A stretch of DNA of 64,000 nt. It comes from JACCYX01 sp964610045 (lineage in GTDB: Bacteria; Chloroflexota; Chloroflexia; Thermomicrobiales; UBA6265). The position numbers were made by a program, and so were the translations under genes. The notes under the pieces were generated by a model that saw nothing but the letters and a program-made list of their open reading frames with translations, had not been told where the DNA came from and did no database searches. Shown here one piece after another: positions 19,701 through 27,600 of the stretch; within the stretch, counting starts at the first letter, position 1, and every line of letters begins with the position of its first letter. The stretch lies in contig CAZSUN010000010.1 of assembly GCA_964610045.1 (NCBI GenBank), positions 1-64,000 on the forward strand, read 5' to 3'.

Positions 19701-21636
19701 CATCCGGGGTCAAGCCATCGATGGTGGCGGTGTCGTAGACGGACGAATCGTCCGGAATCACCGATCCGGGATTGACAACCGAGTCGTCGACCGCATTGAA
19801 GATCTCGGTCACAATCGTCGGATCGGTCGGCGTCACATTTACTGTTTCCGACCCGCAGTCGCTGGAAGCCGCTTCGTTCTGGTCGTCGCCGGAATACGTG
19901 ACGACCCAGTTGAAGGTGCCAACCGTATCCAGAGTCACATCCGGAGACGGAGGGATTGTTCCATCCTCACCGATCGTGACCTCGAACGGGCCGGCTACTG
20001 GTTCGCCGTCGCAATTTGCCGAATCATAAAGTGCGTAGGTCACGGTGCCGGTCAGCGGTTCGGCAGAGTCGTCGATCTGGGCGGTGTCGTACATCGAGGT
20101 CCCGACCGGCACCTCGCCGCCGTCCTCGATGAGGTTGTTATCGCTGTCGTACATCGTGGTGGTAACCGCCGGCTCGGCCTTGCCGACGGTGAAGGTCTCC
20201 TCACCGCACTCGCTGCTGGCGGCGGAGTTCTGGTCGTCTCCCGAGTACTCGACGACCCAGTTGTAGGTTCCCTGTGGCAGATCGCTAACCACCGGGGAGT
20301 TCGGCACCTGGCCATTGGCAACATCGACCACGAACGGTCCGGCCACCAACGTGCCAGGGCATTCGCCGGAGTACAGGCTGTAGGTGACAGTCCCGCCGGC
20401 GTTGCCCAGGGCGCCGTTGAGATCGGCAGTGTCCTGGACATCGGTGCCAAGCGGAATCGTGCTACCCTGCGGGATCGTGTCGCCGTTGGCGGTTTGCATC
20501 ACGGTCGAGATGTCGGTCTCGACTTCACCGACGATCACGGTTTCTTCACCGCAACCGCTTTCGGCCGGGCCATTGAAGTTGGAGTTCTCGGTAGGATTCC
20601 CATCCTCGAGATCACCCGAGTAGACGACGACCCATTGGTAGACACCAGCGTCGTTTGGGGTGTAGCTATCGGAATCCGGCACCTCGCCATTGACCACATC
20701 CTTTGGCCCGGAGGTGAAGACCGGTTCCCCGGAGCAGTCGGCCGAGTCATACAGGTAGTAGGTGACCGTGCCACCAGCATCGACAGACTGGCCAGCGAGT
20801 TCGGCCGTGTCGTACATCGGAGTGCCCGGGTCGATCCCACCGCCGTCCGGGATGGCATCGCCACCTTCGACGTACGGCGTCGTGGTGATGTCGACATCGA
20901 TCGGATCGCTGTTGCATCCGGCGACCGCTGAACCAACCTGACCATTGGAGAACTGGATATCGACCTCGATCCGGCGCCACTCCTCATCCGGAAGCTCGAC
21001 CGGTGACTCCGTGAACGTGATCGGTGGGAGGGCGTTTCCTTCGAGATCGTAGGGCGTGACCGTGATGGAGAATGGCGTGTCTCCTTCGTAGTCGCCGACC
21101 TCGATTACGAAATCGGTTGTGGGGCTGCCAGTCGTGTGGTCGCAGTCGATGGAGATACTGCCCGGATCGAGAGCGAACGCAGCAGCACGGGCAAATGGCT
21201 GGGAGTTGTCCTCAGATTCCTCGGATGACACTTCCGTGGGGACAGCGGTCGGCTCGACCGTAGGTTCGGGCGGGATCACCTGGGCCGTGAGGGTGACATA
21301 CCCTGTGTCACCGTCCGGAATCGTACCGTAGGCTTCCGGCGCTACGGCGTAGCCCGCAACACTGCTGGACTGGCGCACGGTGACGTCACCGGCCGGCAGG
21401 TCGGAAACGGTGACCGATCCATCGCCATCGTCATCACAGGTGGATTCGACACCATCGGCGTGGAGGATGTCGAAACAGGCGCCGCCCAGGCTGGCGCCGT
21501 CCGATCCCACGAGGTTGATGACGAGATTCCCGAGAGCGGGCTCGTCGATGTCTGGCGGTGTCGCGTCGATCGGCTGGAAGATTGCCACCAGGATCGAGAC
21601 TGCCGCGAAAACGTGAAACAACGCCGCATTCTTCAA
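13723..21636 (-). CDS. Giant cell-surface protein: SpaA-like domain, nine Ig-like repeats, nine DUF11 repeats, LPVTG anchor
   Basis: A 2637-residue exported surface protein. A signal peptide (NAALFHVFAAVSILVAIFQ) leads to a SpaA/Cna-B-like domain (residues about 35-100) and a short Pro/Thr/Glu linker. Nine Ig-like repeats follow to about residue 1410, each with a YSGD-type motif and a CGEETF-like strand. Nine DUF11 repeats follow to about 2590, each opening with a phrase like EVLKEAAE and holding DTLPAGIEW and ASNEAE. The C-terminus is a sorting-signal layout: LPVTG at residues 2593-2597, a hydrophobic helix, and the basic tail RSRRKA. Ig and DUF11 repeats usually form stalks, so an adhesive fibre or coat component is inferred. 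No sortase is in the window. The Shine-Dalgarno GAGAGGTGG precedes the ATG. Confidence 0.88.
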   Translation of the reverse strand: MKNAALFHVFAAVSILVAIFQPIDATPPDIDEPALGNLVINLVGSDGASLGGACFDILHADGVESTCDDDGDGSVTVSDLPAGDVTVRQSSSVAGYAVAPEAYGTIPDGDTGYVTLTAQVIPPEPTVEPTAVPTEVSSEESEDNSQPFARAAAFALDPGSISIDCDHTTGSPTTDFVIEVGDYEGDTPFSITVTPYDLEGNALPPITFTESPVELPDEEWRRIEVDIQFSNGQVGSAVAGCNSDPIDVDITTTPYVEGGDAIPDGGGIDPGTPMYDTAELAGQSVDAGGTVTYYLYDSADCSGEPVFTSGPKDVVNGEVPDSDSYTPNDAGVYQWVVVYSGDLEDGNPTENSNFNGPAESGCGEETVIVGEVETDISTVMQTANGDTIPQGSTIPLGTDVQDTADLNGALGNAGGTVTYSLYSGECPGTLVAGPFVVDVANGQVPNSPVVSDLPQGTYNWVVEYSGDDQNSAASSECGEETFTVGKAEPAVTTTMYDSDNNLIEDGGEVPVGTSMYDTAQIDDSAEPLTGTVTYALYDSANCDGEPVAGPFEVTIGEDGTIPPSPDVTLDTVGTFNWVVTYSGDDQNEAASSDCGSETVNVTPTDPTIVTEIFNAVDDSVVNPGSVIPDDSSVYDTATIDGLTPDATGTVTFSLYNNYTCAGEPYFTVTVPLNSDGTVPPTPDVGPLPGGTWNWTASYSGDDKNNPASTSCGDEEFFVGQGQGGISTMVEDTNGVDKPDGSTVTVDTILRDTAVLDGVTPNAGGTVTFYLFQGTGQDCDPLTDAIFTSAPVPVVNGVVQGPSGTFIFENQGTYEWVAVYSGDNNNASVSSPCGAETIVVVGKPSSVATTMYVGETELGNNERVLAGTPTFDTAVVTPDDATGTLTYALYNNANCSGNPIELYEGVPLGDPSPSVTLTVPGIYNWVVTYSGDADYAPSVSACSSETFYIALQPTITTKMVDENNGEIANNSTIQAGEPIGDTAVLTGATSNASGTVTYNFYHSADCSGTPVFAPTVTVTNGAIPPSGTILPPFIGEWSIQAIYSGNNTNFPAKSECGTENFTLDPETEIIIRTEMRSNGQVIADDSQIRYLPASVTDTLIILGLPVQTTGDVTFELFKSTDCSGTPVQTFTYNDFTITPTNLTLTTTPFTLGTADWGTYNWVVTVSGDLTNDGIPETVKTECGEETFTGVTQNPKNVNIRCTYNASTQLSTFQVLVSKPTTADPDIDPNLVVVATPTDNLLNPLTAITYHAYDSSNPASGVNFVLQSWRQLSVQITWPDGTRGSAVANCNTTKLNPDIFTEMFVAGNPATEIEQGGTVVLGDAVYDTTQLVPGTGTVTRTGSLTYTLYRSADCATGTNVFGPQVFTLNGPTFPPSANVVVNQPGTYNWVVSYSGDQNNNAAVSACGEETFVVEAPDIEVVKEAGSESVNAGDDVSFTITVTNIGEGLARDVELNDTLPAGIDWSIDPVNESCTLSGLDLTCDIGDMDPDDTFSVTVTGTTDAADCGVLENSASADATNEPDDVQENNTGSAEIAVNCPDLEVIKEAANTPISAGDNAAFTITLSNIGEGTAYDVTLEDELPEGIDWVIDPAVDGCAITDGILACSFDSLEPGSPVSITVTGETDPTNCGVLVNTVTVEAANEVPESGPARSIASGRYGTLVFRGEVPPDVTENNSSTAYLDIDCPGILVEKDTDTPIISAGDEASYTITISNPGGEDVGTAYNVELTDTLPAGIEWAIDPANEACEIADDGVTLTCDIGTLEPDDSFSVTVVGQTDAADCGLRVNIARGTASNEPEGDEYANEDSASILIQCPDVIVEKSTDTPVVSAGDDVSFSIVVTNPAGVNVGTAYDVELTDTLPAGIEWTIDPANEACTIAGDGVTLTCDIGTMEPGDVFTVSVVGTTDAPDCGVLTNTASIEASNEDEEAAGNGNSSTATISVLCPDVIVEKSTDTPVVSASDEVGFTIVVTNPAGENVGNAYDVVLTDTLPAGIEWTIDPANEACSIADDGISLTCDIGTMAPGDEFSVTVVGPTDPTDCGTLENTASADASNEAEGDLDNNADDASIEVLCPDIEVLKEAAEESVSAADEVSFTITVNNIGDGRADNVVLTDTLPAGVEWVIEPENEACAIADDGVTLTCDIGTMESGDTFSVTVVGPTDPTDCGTLENTASADASNEAEEDLANNSDDASIDVLCPDIEVLKSAAESPISSGDQASFTITVSNLGEGNAYDVVVTDDLPDGVSWSIDPAVDGCSITGGTLTCDFGTMAPGDTIDITVVGTTDAADCGLLENLASAEASNEAEGDLDNNEADATIEVLCPDLAVEKTAAESPISAGDEASFTITVSNIGEGNAYDVVVTDVLPTGVEWAIDPAVEGCAIADGTLTCEFDTLAPGASVDITVVGTTDAADCGTLLNTVTVEASNETPVDEEPVPQRALVRGETPPSVTDNNTDSAEIDVLCPDLEIEKTAADTDLMAGDQVSFTITVTNLGEGNAYDVVVTDELPAGLNWRVTGDAAGSCDVAGGNLVCTFATLAPGESVDITVVAPTTTSNCTTLVNTVSVEASNEPEAALDNNEAEAEATVTCPPPGSETPISVLPVTGSGAPASGSMIPLWGQVAAAMLMLLAAAAVGTGSIRSRRKA
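13870..17400 (-). repeat. Tandem array of nine DUF11-encoding repeats
   Basis: Inside the giant surface gene a unit of about 370-420 bp recurs nine times. It is recognisable at DNA level from the recurring phrase gtcgtaggcgttgcc near 14580, 14950 and 15700 and variants of it near 14160, 16090 and 16470. Neighbouring units around 15.4-16.2 kb are the most alike, which suggests recent duplication or gene conversion. This is coding repeat, not a CRISPR. Boundaries are approximate. Confidence 0.8.
17400..20950 (-). repeat. Tandem array of nine Ig-like-domain repeats
   Basis: The upstream half of the giant surface gene encodes nine divergent beta-sandwich repeats of about 120-140 residues. Each has a sequence similar to GTVTYSLYNNANCSGEPV, then YNWVVTYSGD and CGEETF. 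Two cysteines recur per unit and could form a disulfide. They are more diverged at DNA level than the DUF11 array. Boundaries are approximate. Confidence 0.75.
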
Positions 21637-21975
21637 GAGCCACCTCTCCCTGAAAGACCCCGGGTATCCCCATTACGAGTACCCGAACGTGATTGTACTG
21701 TACGTTCATATCGCTGGGTTAACATGCCCCTGCAAGCCCAGAAGGCATCCAGACCTGAACGTATCGTGACATCTGGCTACCTCCGACCTCCGAAAAGGAG
21801 TACTTCGGAGTAGAGGGTAGACCGGCGCCGGTATTCCCAGACACAAGACCTCATCTTACCGATTCGAGGCCACTTCAACCGGTCCAAAGGGTCGTCCTGC
21901 CCCTATCGGGGTATGCCTCGGCGGTACCTCTGTGGGGTGACTGGGTGAAAAGGGTCACCAAAATGCCAAAGAACA
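21637..21975. other. Upstream region of the giant surface-protein gene
   Basis: About 340 bp without a gene. On the minus strand a possible -10 box TACAAT (complement of attgta near 21691-21696) is preceded by TTAACC at a long 19-bp spacing, so any promoter call is weak. A short inverted repeat ctccgaa/ttcggag lies at 21788-21810. Nothing else is recognised. Confidence 0.3.
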
Positions 21976-22011
21976 CACCCCGGGGCCGGTTTTGAGGCCG
22001 GCCCCGGGGTG
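21976..22011 (-). terminator. Strong GC stem downstream of glnA
   Basis: A perfect 14-bp inverted repeat (21976-21989 with 21998-22011) closes an 8-nt loop. On the minus strand it is followed by a weakly T-rich stretch (tgttctttggcattttgg). It is placed as the glnA terminator. Confidence 0.7.
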
Positions 22012-22042
22012 CGGTTCAGCGACAGTGGTCTGGGAATGGGGA

Positions 22043-22072
22043 CGCCCCCGGGGATCGGATTCCCCGAGGGCG
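22043..22072 (-). terminator. Second stem-loop just after the glnA stop
   Basis: A 12-bp stem with one mismatch (22043-22054 with 22061-22072) closes a 6-nt loop and ends 11 bp beyond the glnA stop. No T-run follows, so it may protect the mRNA 3' end or act in tandem with the stem at 21976-22011. Confidence 0.5.
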
Positions 22073-22082
22073 TTGTCGAGAT

Positions 22083-23462
22083 CTAGTAGATCTCCAGGTA
22101 CTGCTCGCGCTCCCACTCGGTGACGACCTTGCGGAACGAATCCCACTGGGCCGTCTGGTTTTCGATGAGGGCGTTTGCGACGTGCTCGCCGAGGGCTCCG
22201 CGGACGACGTCGTCATCCTTGAACGCCTGGATGGCTTCACCGAGGGTCGCCGGCAGTGTCGGGATGTTGCGGCGGACGAGATCCTCGTCGGTGAAGTGGT
22301 AGAGGTTCTCCTCGATCGGATCCTCGAGCGGCAACTCGTTGATGATGCCGTCCATGCCGGCCGCGAGCATCGCCGCGAAGGCGAGGTACGGGTTGCAGGA
22401 CGGATCCGGGCAGCGAAGCTCGATGCGGGTGGCGTTCAGGTTGCCGCCGCGGATGGCCGGCACCCGGATCAGGGCCGAGCGGTTGGTGCGGGCCCAGGCG
22501 ACGTAGACCGGCGCCTCGAAGCCCGGCACGAGCCGGCGGTAGGAGTTCACCAGCGGGGCGATGACCGCGGCCAGGCCGCGGGCGTGCTTCAGCTGGCCGG
22601 CGATAAAGTGCTTGGCGACCTTCGAGAGCCCGTACGGGTCGTTCTGGTCGACGAAGGCATTCTTGCCGGTGGAAGGATCGATGAAACCGAAGCTCTGGTG
22701 GACGTGCATGCCCGAGCCGTTGATGCCGGCGATCGGCTTCGGCATGAAGGTGGCGTGCAGGCCGTGCTTCTGGGCGATGGCCTTGAGGATGTACTTGAAG
22801 GAGACGGCGCGGTCGGCAGTCGGGACGGCCGGACCATACTCGAAGTCGATCTCGTGCTGGCCGATCGCCACTTCGTGGTGGCTGGCCTCGACCTCGATGT
22901 CCATCGCATCGAGCGCGAGGACCATGTCCTTGCGGACAGTGGACGCGAGGTCGGTGGAGAGGTCGAAATAGCCGCCGCGGTCGTGCGGCAGCGGGTTGAT
23001 GACGCCGTTGGAGTTCTCGAAGAGGAAGAACTCCAGTTCCGGGCCCACGTTGTAGGTGTAGCCAAGCTCGGCCAGCTTGCCGAGTTGCTTCAGGAGGACG
23101 CCGCGCGGGTCACCGGCAAACGGCTCGCCATTCGGGGTGTAGACCCAGCAGATGACGCGAGCGGTGGTGAACTCGCCACGCTCCCACGGGATGACCTTGA
23201 AGGTCGAGAGGTCGGCTTCCAGGTACATGTCCGACTCGGCGATACGGGTGAACCCGGCAATCGACGAACCGTCGATCCACTGCCCGCCCTCAACGATGTG
23301 ATGGAAGATGGCCGACGTGACCGTGACGCTCTTGACGATGCCCATGACATCGGTGAACTGGAGATTGATGAACTTCACGCCCTCGGCTTCGATCAGGGCG
23401 TAGATTTCCTCGGGCGATGGGCCTTCGCCCAGCAGGGCTACTCGATCGATTGAATCTCCCAC
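22083..23462 (-). CDS. glnA: Glutamine synthetase type I
   Basis: Makes glutamine from glutamate, ammonia and ATP in the cytoplasm, as a dodecamer in this family. Family marks are seen: the N-terminal beta-grasp segment with VKFINLQFTDVMG, the Glu-rich metal site around GPELEFFLFE, NGSGMHVHQSF, and FEAPVYVAWARTNRSALIRV near the active site. It is 459 residues with the preferred start. That start is GTG at 23462, preceded by GAGAAGGA with 6-nt spacing; the ORF's first ATG at 23585 would add 41 residues unrelated to the family. No adenylylation-loop Tyr was recognised, which suggests a GSI-alpha-like form. It is monocistronic, with two stems downstream and an inverted repeat in the promoter region. 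Confidence 0.95.
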   Translation of the reverse strand: MGDSIDRVALLGEGPSPEEIYALIEAEGVKFINLQFTDVMGIVKSVTVTSAIFHHIVEGGQWIDGSSIAGFTRIAESDMYLEADLSTFKVIPWERGEFTTARVICWVYTPNGEPFAGDPRGVLLKQLGKLAELGYTYNVGPELEFFLFENSNGVINPLPHDRGGYFDLSTDLASTVRKDMVLALDAMDIEVEASHHEVAIGQHEIDFEYGPAVPTADRAVSFKYILKAIAQKHGLHATFMPKPIAGINGSGMHVHQSFGFIDPSTGKNAFVDQNDPYGLSKVAKHFIAGQLKHARGLAAVIAPLVNSYRRLVPGFEAPVYVAWARTNRSALIRVPAIRGGNLNATRIELRCPDPSCNPYLAFAAMLAAGMDGIINELPLEDPIEENLYHFTDEDLVRRNIPTLPATLGEAIQAFKDDDVVRGALGEHVANALIENQTAQWDSFRKVVTEWEREQYLEIY

Positions 23463-23948
23463 GTTTGTCCTTCTCCCGCGCGTCCATCCACGATCGACCC
23501 ATATGTCGACCGCTCGAAAGGTGAACCTGCGTGAGCCTACCGCGTGGCCGGAAACCTGGGCATCGTGCAACGTGATGAACTTCACAAACTATATTTGTGC
23601 GAACTGCACAGAATTCGCACGATTGTACCGGCAAGTCGTGGCTGATTGGCCCACCTGCACAGGAAATGGACTGTTTTGGACGGCTGGATGTGGCCTGAGC
23701 GGGGGAATCAGACACCGATATCGATCAACGGCGGAACTGGACGAATCCCGCCGTCCTGCTGTTGTGCTCGGAATCCAATACAGTTGGGGTATCGCCACCC
23801 GAAATGCAAAGGCGTCGATCGACCCAGGAGCTCAATGTCCACGGTAGGAAGCGTCTTTACCGGACTCGGGAAGTCGCGCTGCGGTCCGGCAGGGCCGCGG
23901 ATCGTGTGCCCCGCCCGCGTACCACTGTGGAACGACGTCACCAACAGC
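23463..23948. other. glnA upstream region
   Basis: About 486 bp lie between the nth stop and the glnA start. The part near glnA holds an operator-like inverted repeat (separate entry) and the possible minus-strand -10 TATAGT. The remainder (about 23640-23948) shows no convincing ORF, RNA or repeat. Confidence 0.35.
23588..23620 (-). promoter_or_regulatory. Candidate glnA promoter with inverted-repeat operator
   Basis: The arms GTGCGAA (23597-23603) and TTCGCAC (23614-23620) form a perfect 7-bp inverted repeat with a 10-bp spacer. On the minus strand they sit immediately upstream of a TATAGT that could be the -10 box, so a bound protein would cover the -35/spacer region. The position suits a nitrogen regulator, but the protein is unknown and the promoter call is tentative. 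Confidence 0.4.
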
Positions 23949-24608
23949 CTACCGTGATGCGGTGACGCCAACACGGGCGCACATGTCCAGTACCGGGCAG
24001 GTCGAGCATTTCGGCCGTTCTCCCGTGCAGATGTGCTTCCCGAACGGGACGAGCAAGCGGTTGATCTCGATCCGGTACCGCTCCGGCAACACCTGCTCCA
24101 GCGCCAGCATGGTCTTCTCCGGTGTGGTCGCCCGAACGTAGCCCCAGCGGTTGGTCACCCGGTGAACGTGGATGTCAACGCTGATCACCGGTACTCCGCA
24201 GGCAACGCCCAACGTGAGGTTGGCGCACTTCGGCCCGATCCCGTCGAACGACTGCAAGACCTCGCCGTCGCAGGGCAGATCGCCATCGAACTCGTCCTTC
24301 ACTCGCCGCGCGATCTCACGGATCTGCCCGGCCTTGCGCTCGGCGAAGGTGACATCGTGGATCTCCTCAATGACCCGGTCCGTGGGGAGCGCTGCCAGGC
24401 CGGCCGGGGTTCGCGCCACCGCAAACAGGCGCGGCGCGGCCTTCACCGAGACCTCGTCGCGCGTTCGCACCGAGAGCAGGCAGGCGATGAGTTGCTCGAA
24501 GGCTGAATCGTAGCCCTGCTCGGCGAGTTCGAACATGGCGGCCTTCGGGTAGGGCGCAACTGCCTCCGCAATCAGGGGCATGGCGGTGTCGATGTCGAAG
24601 GTCTGCAT
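23949..24608 (-). CDS. nth: Endonuclease III (DNA glycosylase/AP lyase)
   Basis: Base-excision-repair enzyme that removes oxidised pyrimidines and nicks at the abasic site. The helix-hairpin-helix reads LQSFDGIGPKCANLTLG, with the catalytic Lys in GPK; the catalytic Asp is in SVDIHVHR. The C-terminal iron-sulfur loop has the exact spacing C-x6-C-x2-C-x5-C (CTGERPKCSTCPVLDMC). It is 219 residues, normal for the family. ATG at 24608 is chosen because GGAGGGC lies just upstream. An ATG at 24635 would overlap the helicase stop by 4 bp and add 9 residues. Either way it directly follows the giant helicase gene and is probably co-transcribed with it. Confidence 0.93.
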   Translation of the reverse strand: MQTFDIDTAMPLIAEAVAPYPKAAMFELAEQGYDSAFEQLIACLLSVRTRDEVSVKAAPRLFAVARTPAGLAALPTDRVIEEIHDVTFAERKAGQIREIARRVKDEFDGDLPCDGEVLQSFDGIGPKCANLTLGVACGVPVISVDIHVHRVTNRWGYVRATTPEKTMLALEQVLPERYRIEINRLLVPFGKHICTGERPKCSTCPVLDMCARVGVTASR

Positions 24609-24631
24609 GCCGCCCTCCGTGTTGGCACCAT

Positions 24632-27600
24632 TCATGTGTTCCGGTAACGACCGTCGCTTTCCGTGATCCGGCCGTTCGCCACCGCCAGCGCGATCGCTTC
24701 CGCCAGCCAGGTGCGGGCGGACTCGGTGAGACGGACATAGCCGAAGAAGGTCAGCGTTTCGCGCTCCAGGTCGTCCCTGCTCATCGAGATCGCACTGGTC
24801 AGCAGCCAGCACATCGCGTTCCCGATCTCCTGCGGGGAGATCTCGTCGAGGTCACGGTCACCGGAGGCCGGGTTGCGGCGGAATTCCGGCCAGGTCTCCG
24901 GATCGAGGTTTGCGGGCCAGGCGAACTCCGCGCCGGCTTCGGTGATCCGGGCACTCTTGCGGATGATCGCTTCGATTTCGTCCCGCTTCTGGGCGCCGAT
25001 CCGACGCATACCGAAGCGGCGGGCAATCTGGAGGGTGAGTCGATCGAGCCGCACGGGGCCTTCCGTCGCCATGATCTCCGCGGCGTACCGGCGAATGGCC
25101 GGGGTGGCCAGCCCGATGTTGTCGAGCACCGACCGGTCGGCGATGGCCGAGTCATCAGCCGGGGTGAATACGCCGGGTTCGCCCGGTGCCGGGAGATTCG
25201 ACGCTTTCCGGGGCGCCGGCGGAGGGGCTGGCACGGCGGGTTTCGGCGCCGGCGGTAGAGCAGGCTGGGGTCGCGGTACGTCGGGCGCCCGATCAACCGC
25301 CGCGCGGATGCGCGCGATCGTGCCATCACGGTCACGCAGCCATCCTGGCAGCCAGACCCGGATCACTGCCGGCCAGTGCATGATGCCGGTCAGGAGATCC
25401 GGCGCACCGTCACGGTCGGCCACGGTCGGGCGCGAAGCCCAGACCGGGCCGTCGACCATCACCGCCACCTTCCACCGGTGATCGCCTGGCTTGCGCACCG
25501 CCAGGTCGACTTTGAACGACGACAGGCCGACCCCGGTGCCCACCTCGTAGCCCTGTCCGCGCAAGGTCTCCGCCAGCTCCGACACCAGGCGTGAGTGCGC
25601 GGCTGGCTCCGCTGCACCGGCGTCACCGGTGGCGGCTGGGCGTTCGGCGGCATATTCCACGTACCGGCGCAGGTCGCGCAGGCCGCGAGCGCCGCTCCGG
25701 CTGAGGTCGATGTCCTTCGGATCGAACGAACTGAAGAGGATCACCTGCTTGCGCGCCCGGGTGACGGCCACATTGAGCCGCCGTTCGCCACCGGCGCCGT
25801 TGAGCGGGCCGAAGTTGAGCGGCAGTTTGCCGGTGGCGGGATCGAGCGAAAAGGCCAGTGAAAAGAGGATGACATCCCGCTCGTCACCCTGCACGTTTTC
25901 GAGGTTCTTGACGAACAGCGCATCGCCAGGCGCGGCGGTCAGGGCCTGCTGGACGAGTGGATCGGCGCTGTCTTCCAGCTTGTTGAGGATCAGGTCGCGC
26001 TGCTGGATGTTGAAGCAGACAACCCCGATCGAGTCGTCGCGGGTGGCCGGGTCGTGCAACCGGGCGACGATCTCGTCCACGATCGCGCTGGCTTCGACCT
26101 CGTTCGTGCGTGACCGGCCGCGATCGAAGACGCCGTCCACCCGCCTCCACGAGAGCCCGGTGGAGGGGTCGGTTCCCGGCGATGGCAGACTGACCAGCCG
26201 GTCGTCGTAGTAGTGCTCGTTGGAAAAGGCGATCAGGCTTTCGTCCTGGCTGCGATAGTGCCAGGTGAGCCATTCCTGCGGCAGGCCGGATTCGACCGCC
26301 TCCGAAAGGATGCTCTCCAGGTCCTCGACCACGACCTGCTCGGTGGCCGGGATTTCCTCGGTGCCGCCGGTGCTGACTTCCATGATCCGGGTTGGCGGCA
26401 TTTGGCGGGAATCGCCGACCACCACCACCGCCTTTCCACGACCCATCGAACCGATCGACTGCGGTACCCGGATTTGCGATGCTTCGTCGAAGATCACCAG
26501 GTCGAAGGTAACCGCCTCGGGGTCCAGGAAGTGCGCTACCGATCCCGGGCTCATCAGGAAGCAGGGTGTGAGCGCCAGGATTGCGCCGGGGTAGCGCTTG
26601 ACCAGGTCGCGGAAGCTGAGGCCACCCCGTTTCCGGTCGAGCTGGCGTTTGAGTTCGGCCACCTCGCCGCGCAACTGGTTGGCCTGGAAGGGACGATGGG
26701 CGATGATCGTGGCGGCAAGCCTGGTCGCCTGCATGTCTCTCAGTTGCTGGCCCTGGCGCACATACGATGCCGCAGCCCGGTCCTGGGCATCGGCGTCGAA
26801 CTGGTCGAGACCGCCGCTCGTGGTCCGCTCGGCGATCGAAACGGTGGCGAGGCCACGCAGGAGCGCGGCGGAGAGTTGGTCGGCCGGGATCGAACCGGAC
26901 AGGGCCTCCGTCGCGAAGGTCTCCAGGCCCATGTCGCCGAGTTGTGCGGCGGTTCGCGCCAGCTCGCGGTATCGCTGTGGTTGGAGCGTGCCGGATGCGG
27001 CGAGGTCGCTGGTCCATCGCGACTCGTCGGTTTCCCAGGCCGAGACCCAGTCGCGGGCGACCCGCCCGGTGGGAGGCGCCCAGCGGGCGACCTCGACCCT
27101 GCTTGCGCCGAGGACTTCGAGCCAGCGCTGCCACGAGGTGTCGATGTCGCGCAGGATCGCGAGGTCCTGCTCACTCGCCTGCGAAACCTCGGCTGCCAGA
27201 CGGGGGTCGACGCCGTGCAGCCAGACCAGGAGGCGGGAAATGTAGGCGGCGCGATCGATTGCCGCCAGCGCCTCGGCGTCACCTGGTTGCCAATCGCCGG
27301 GTAGCACCAGCCCGCTCACCGCGCGGGCACGCGTACGCAGCTCCGAGGCGGCCTCCCGGGCTGACCGCCACCCGGTCAGGAAGGTCGTGGCCTGATCGCC
27401 ATCGATGTGGGCACCATCGACGAGATGCGCGTTGACCTCGGCGATCAATCCCTTCTGACGCATGCCGCGGAAGAGTTTCACGCTGTCGAGACTTGCCGAT
27501 TGCACGATCAGGTTGTCGAGATTGTTGAGTTCCAGTGAGCCCGGTTTCAACCGGCCCAGCACGTTGCGGTGCGATTCCTGGTACGCCGTGGTGGCAGCAC

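Noticed and set aside
13870..20950. Regularly spaced repeats considered as a CRISPR or satellite array
   Set aside because: Units are about 370-420 bp, diverged and coding for beta-sandwich domains, with no short direct repeats and spacers.
25884..27134. Second minus-strand frame of 416 codons inside the helicase gene
   Set aside because: Arg/Pro/Gly-rich frame-shifted shadow. The helicase motifs continue without interruption in the main frame.
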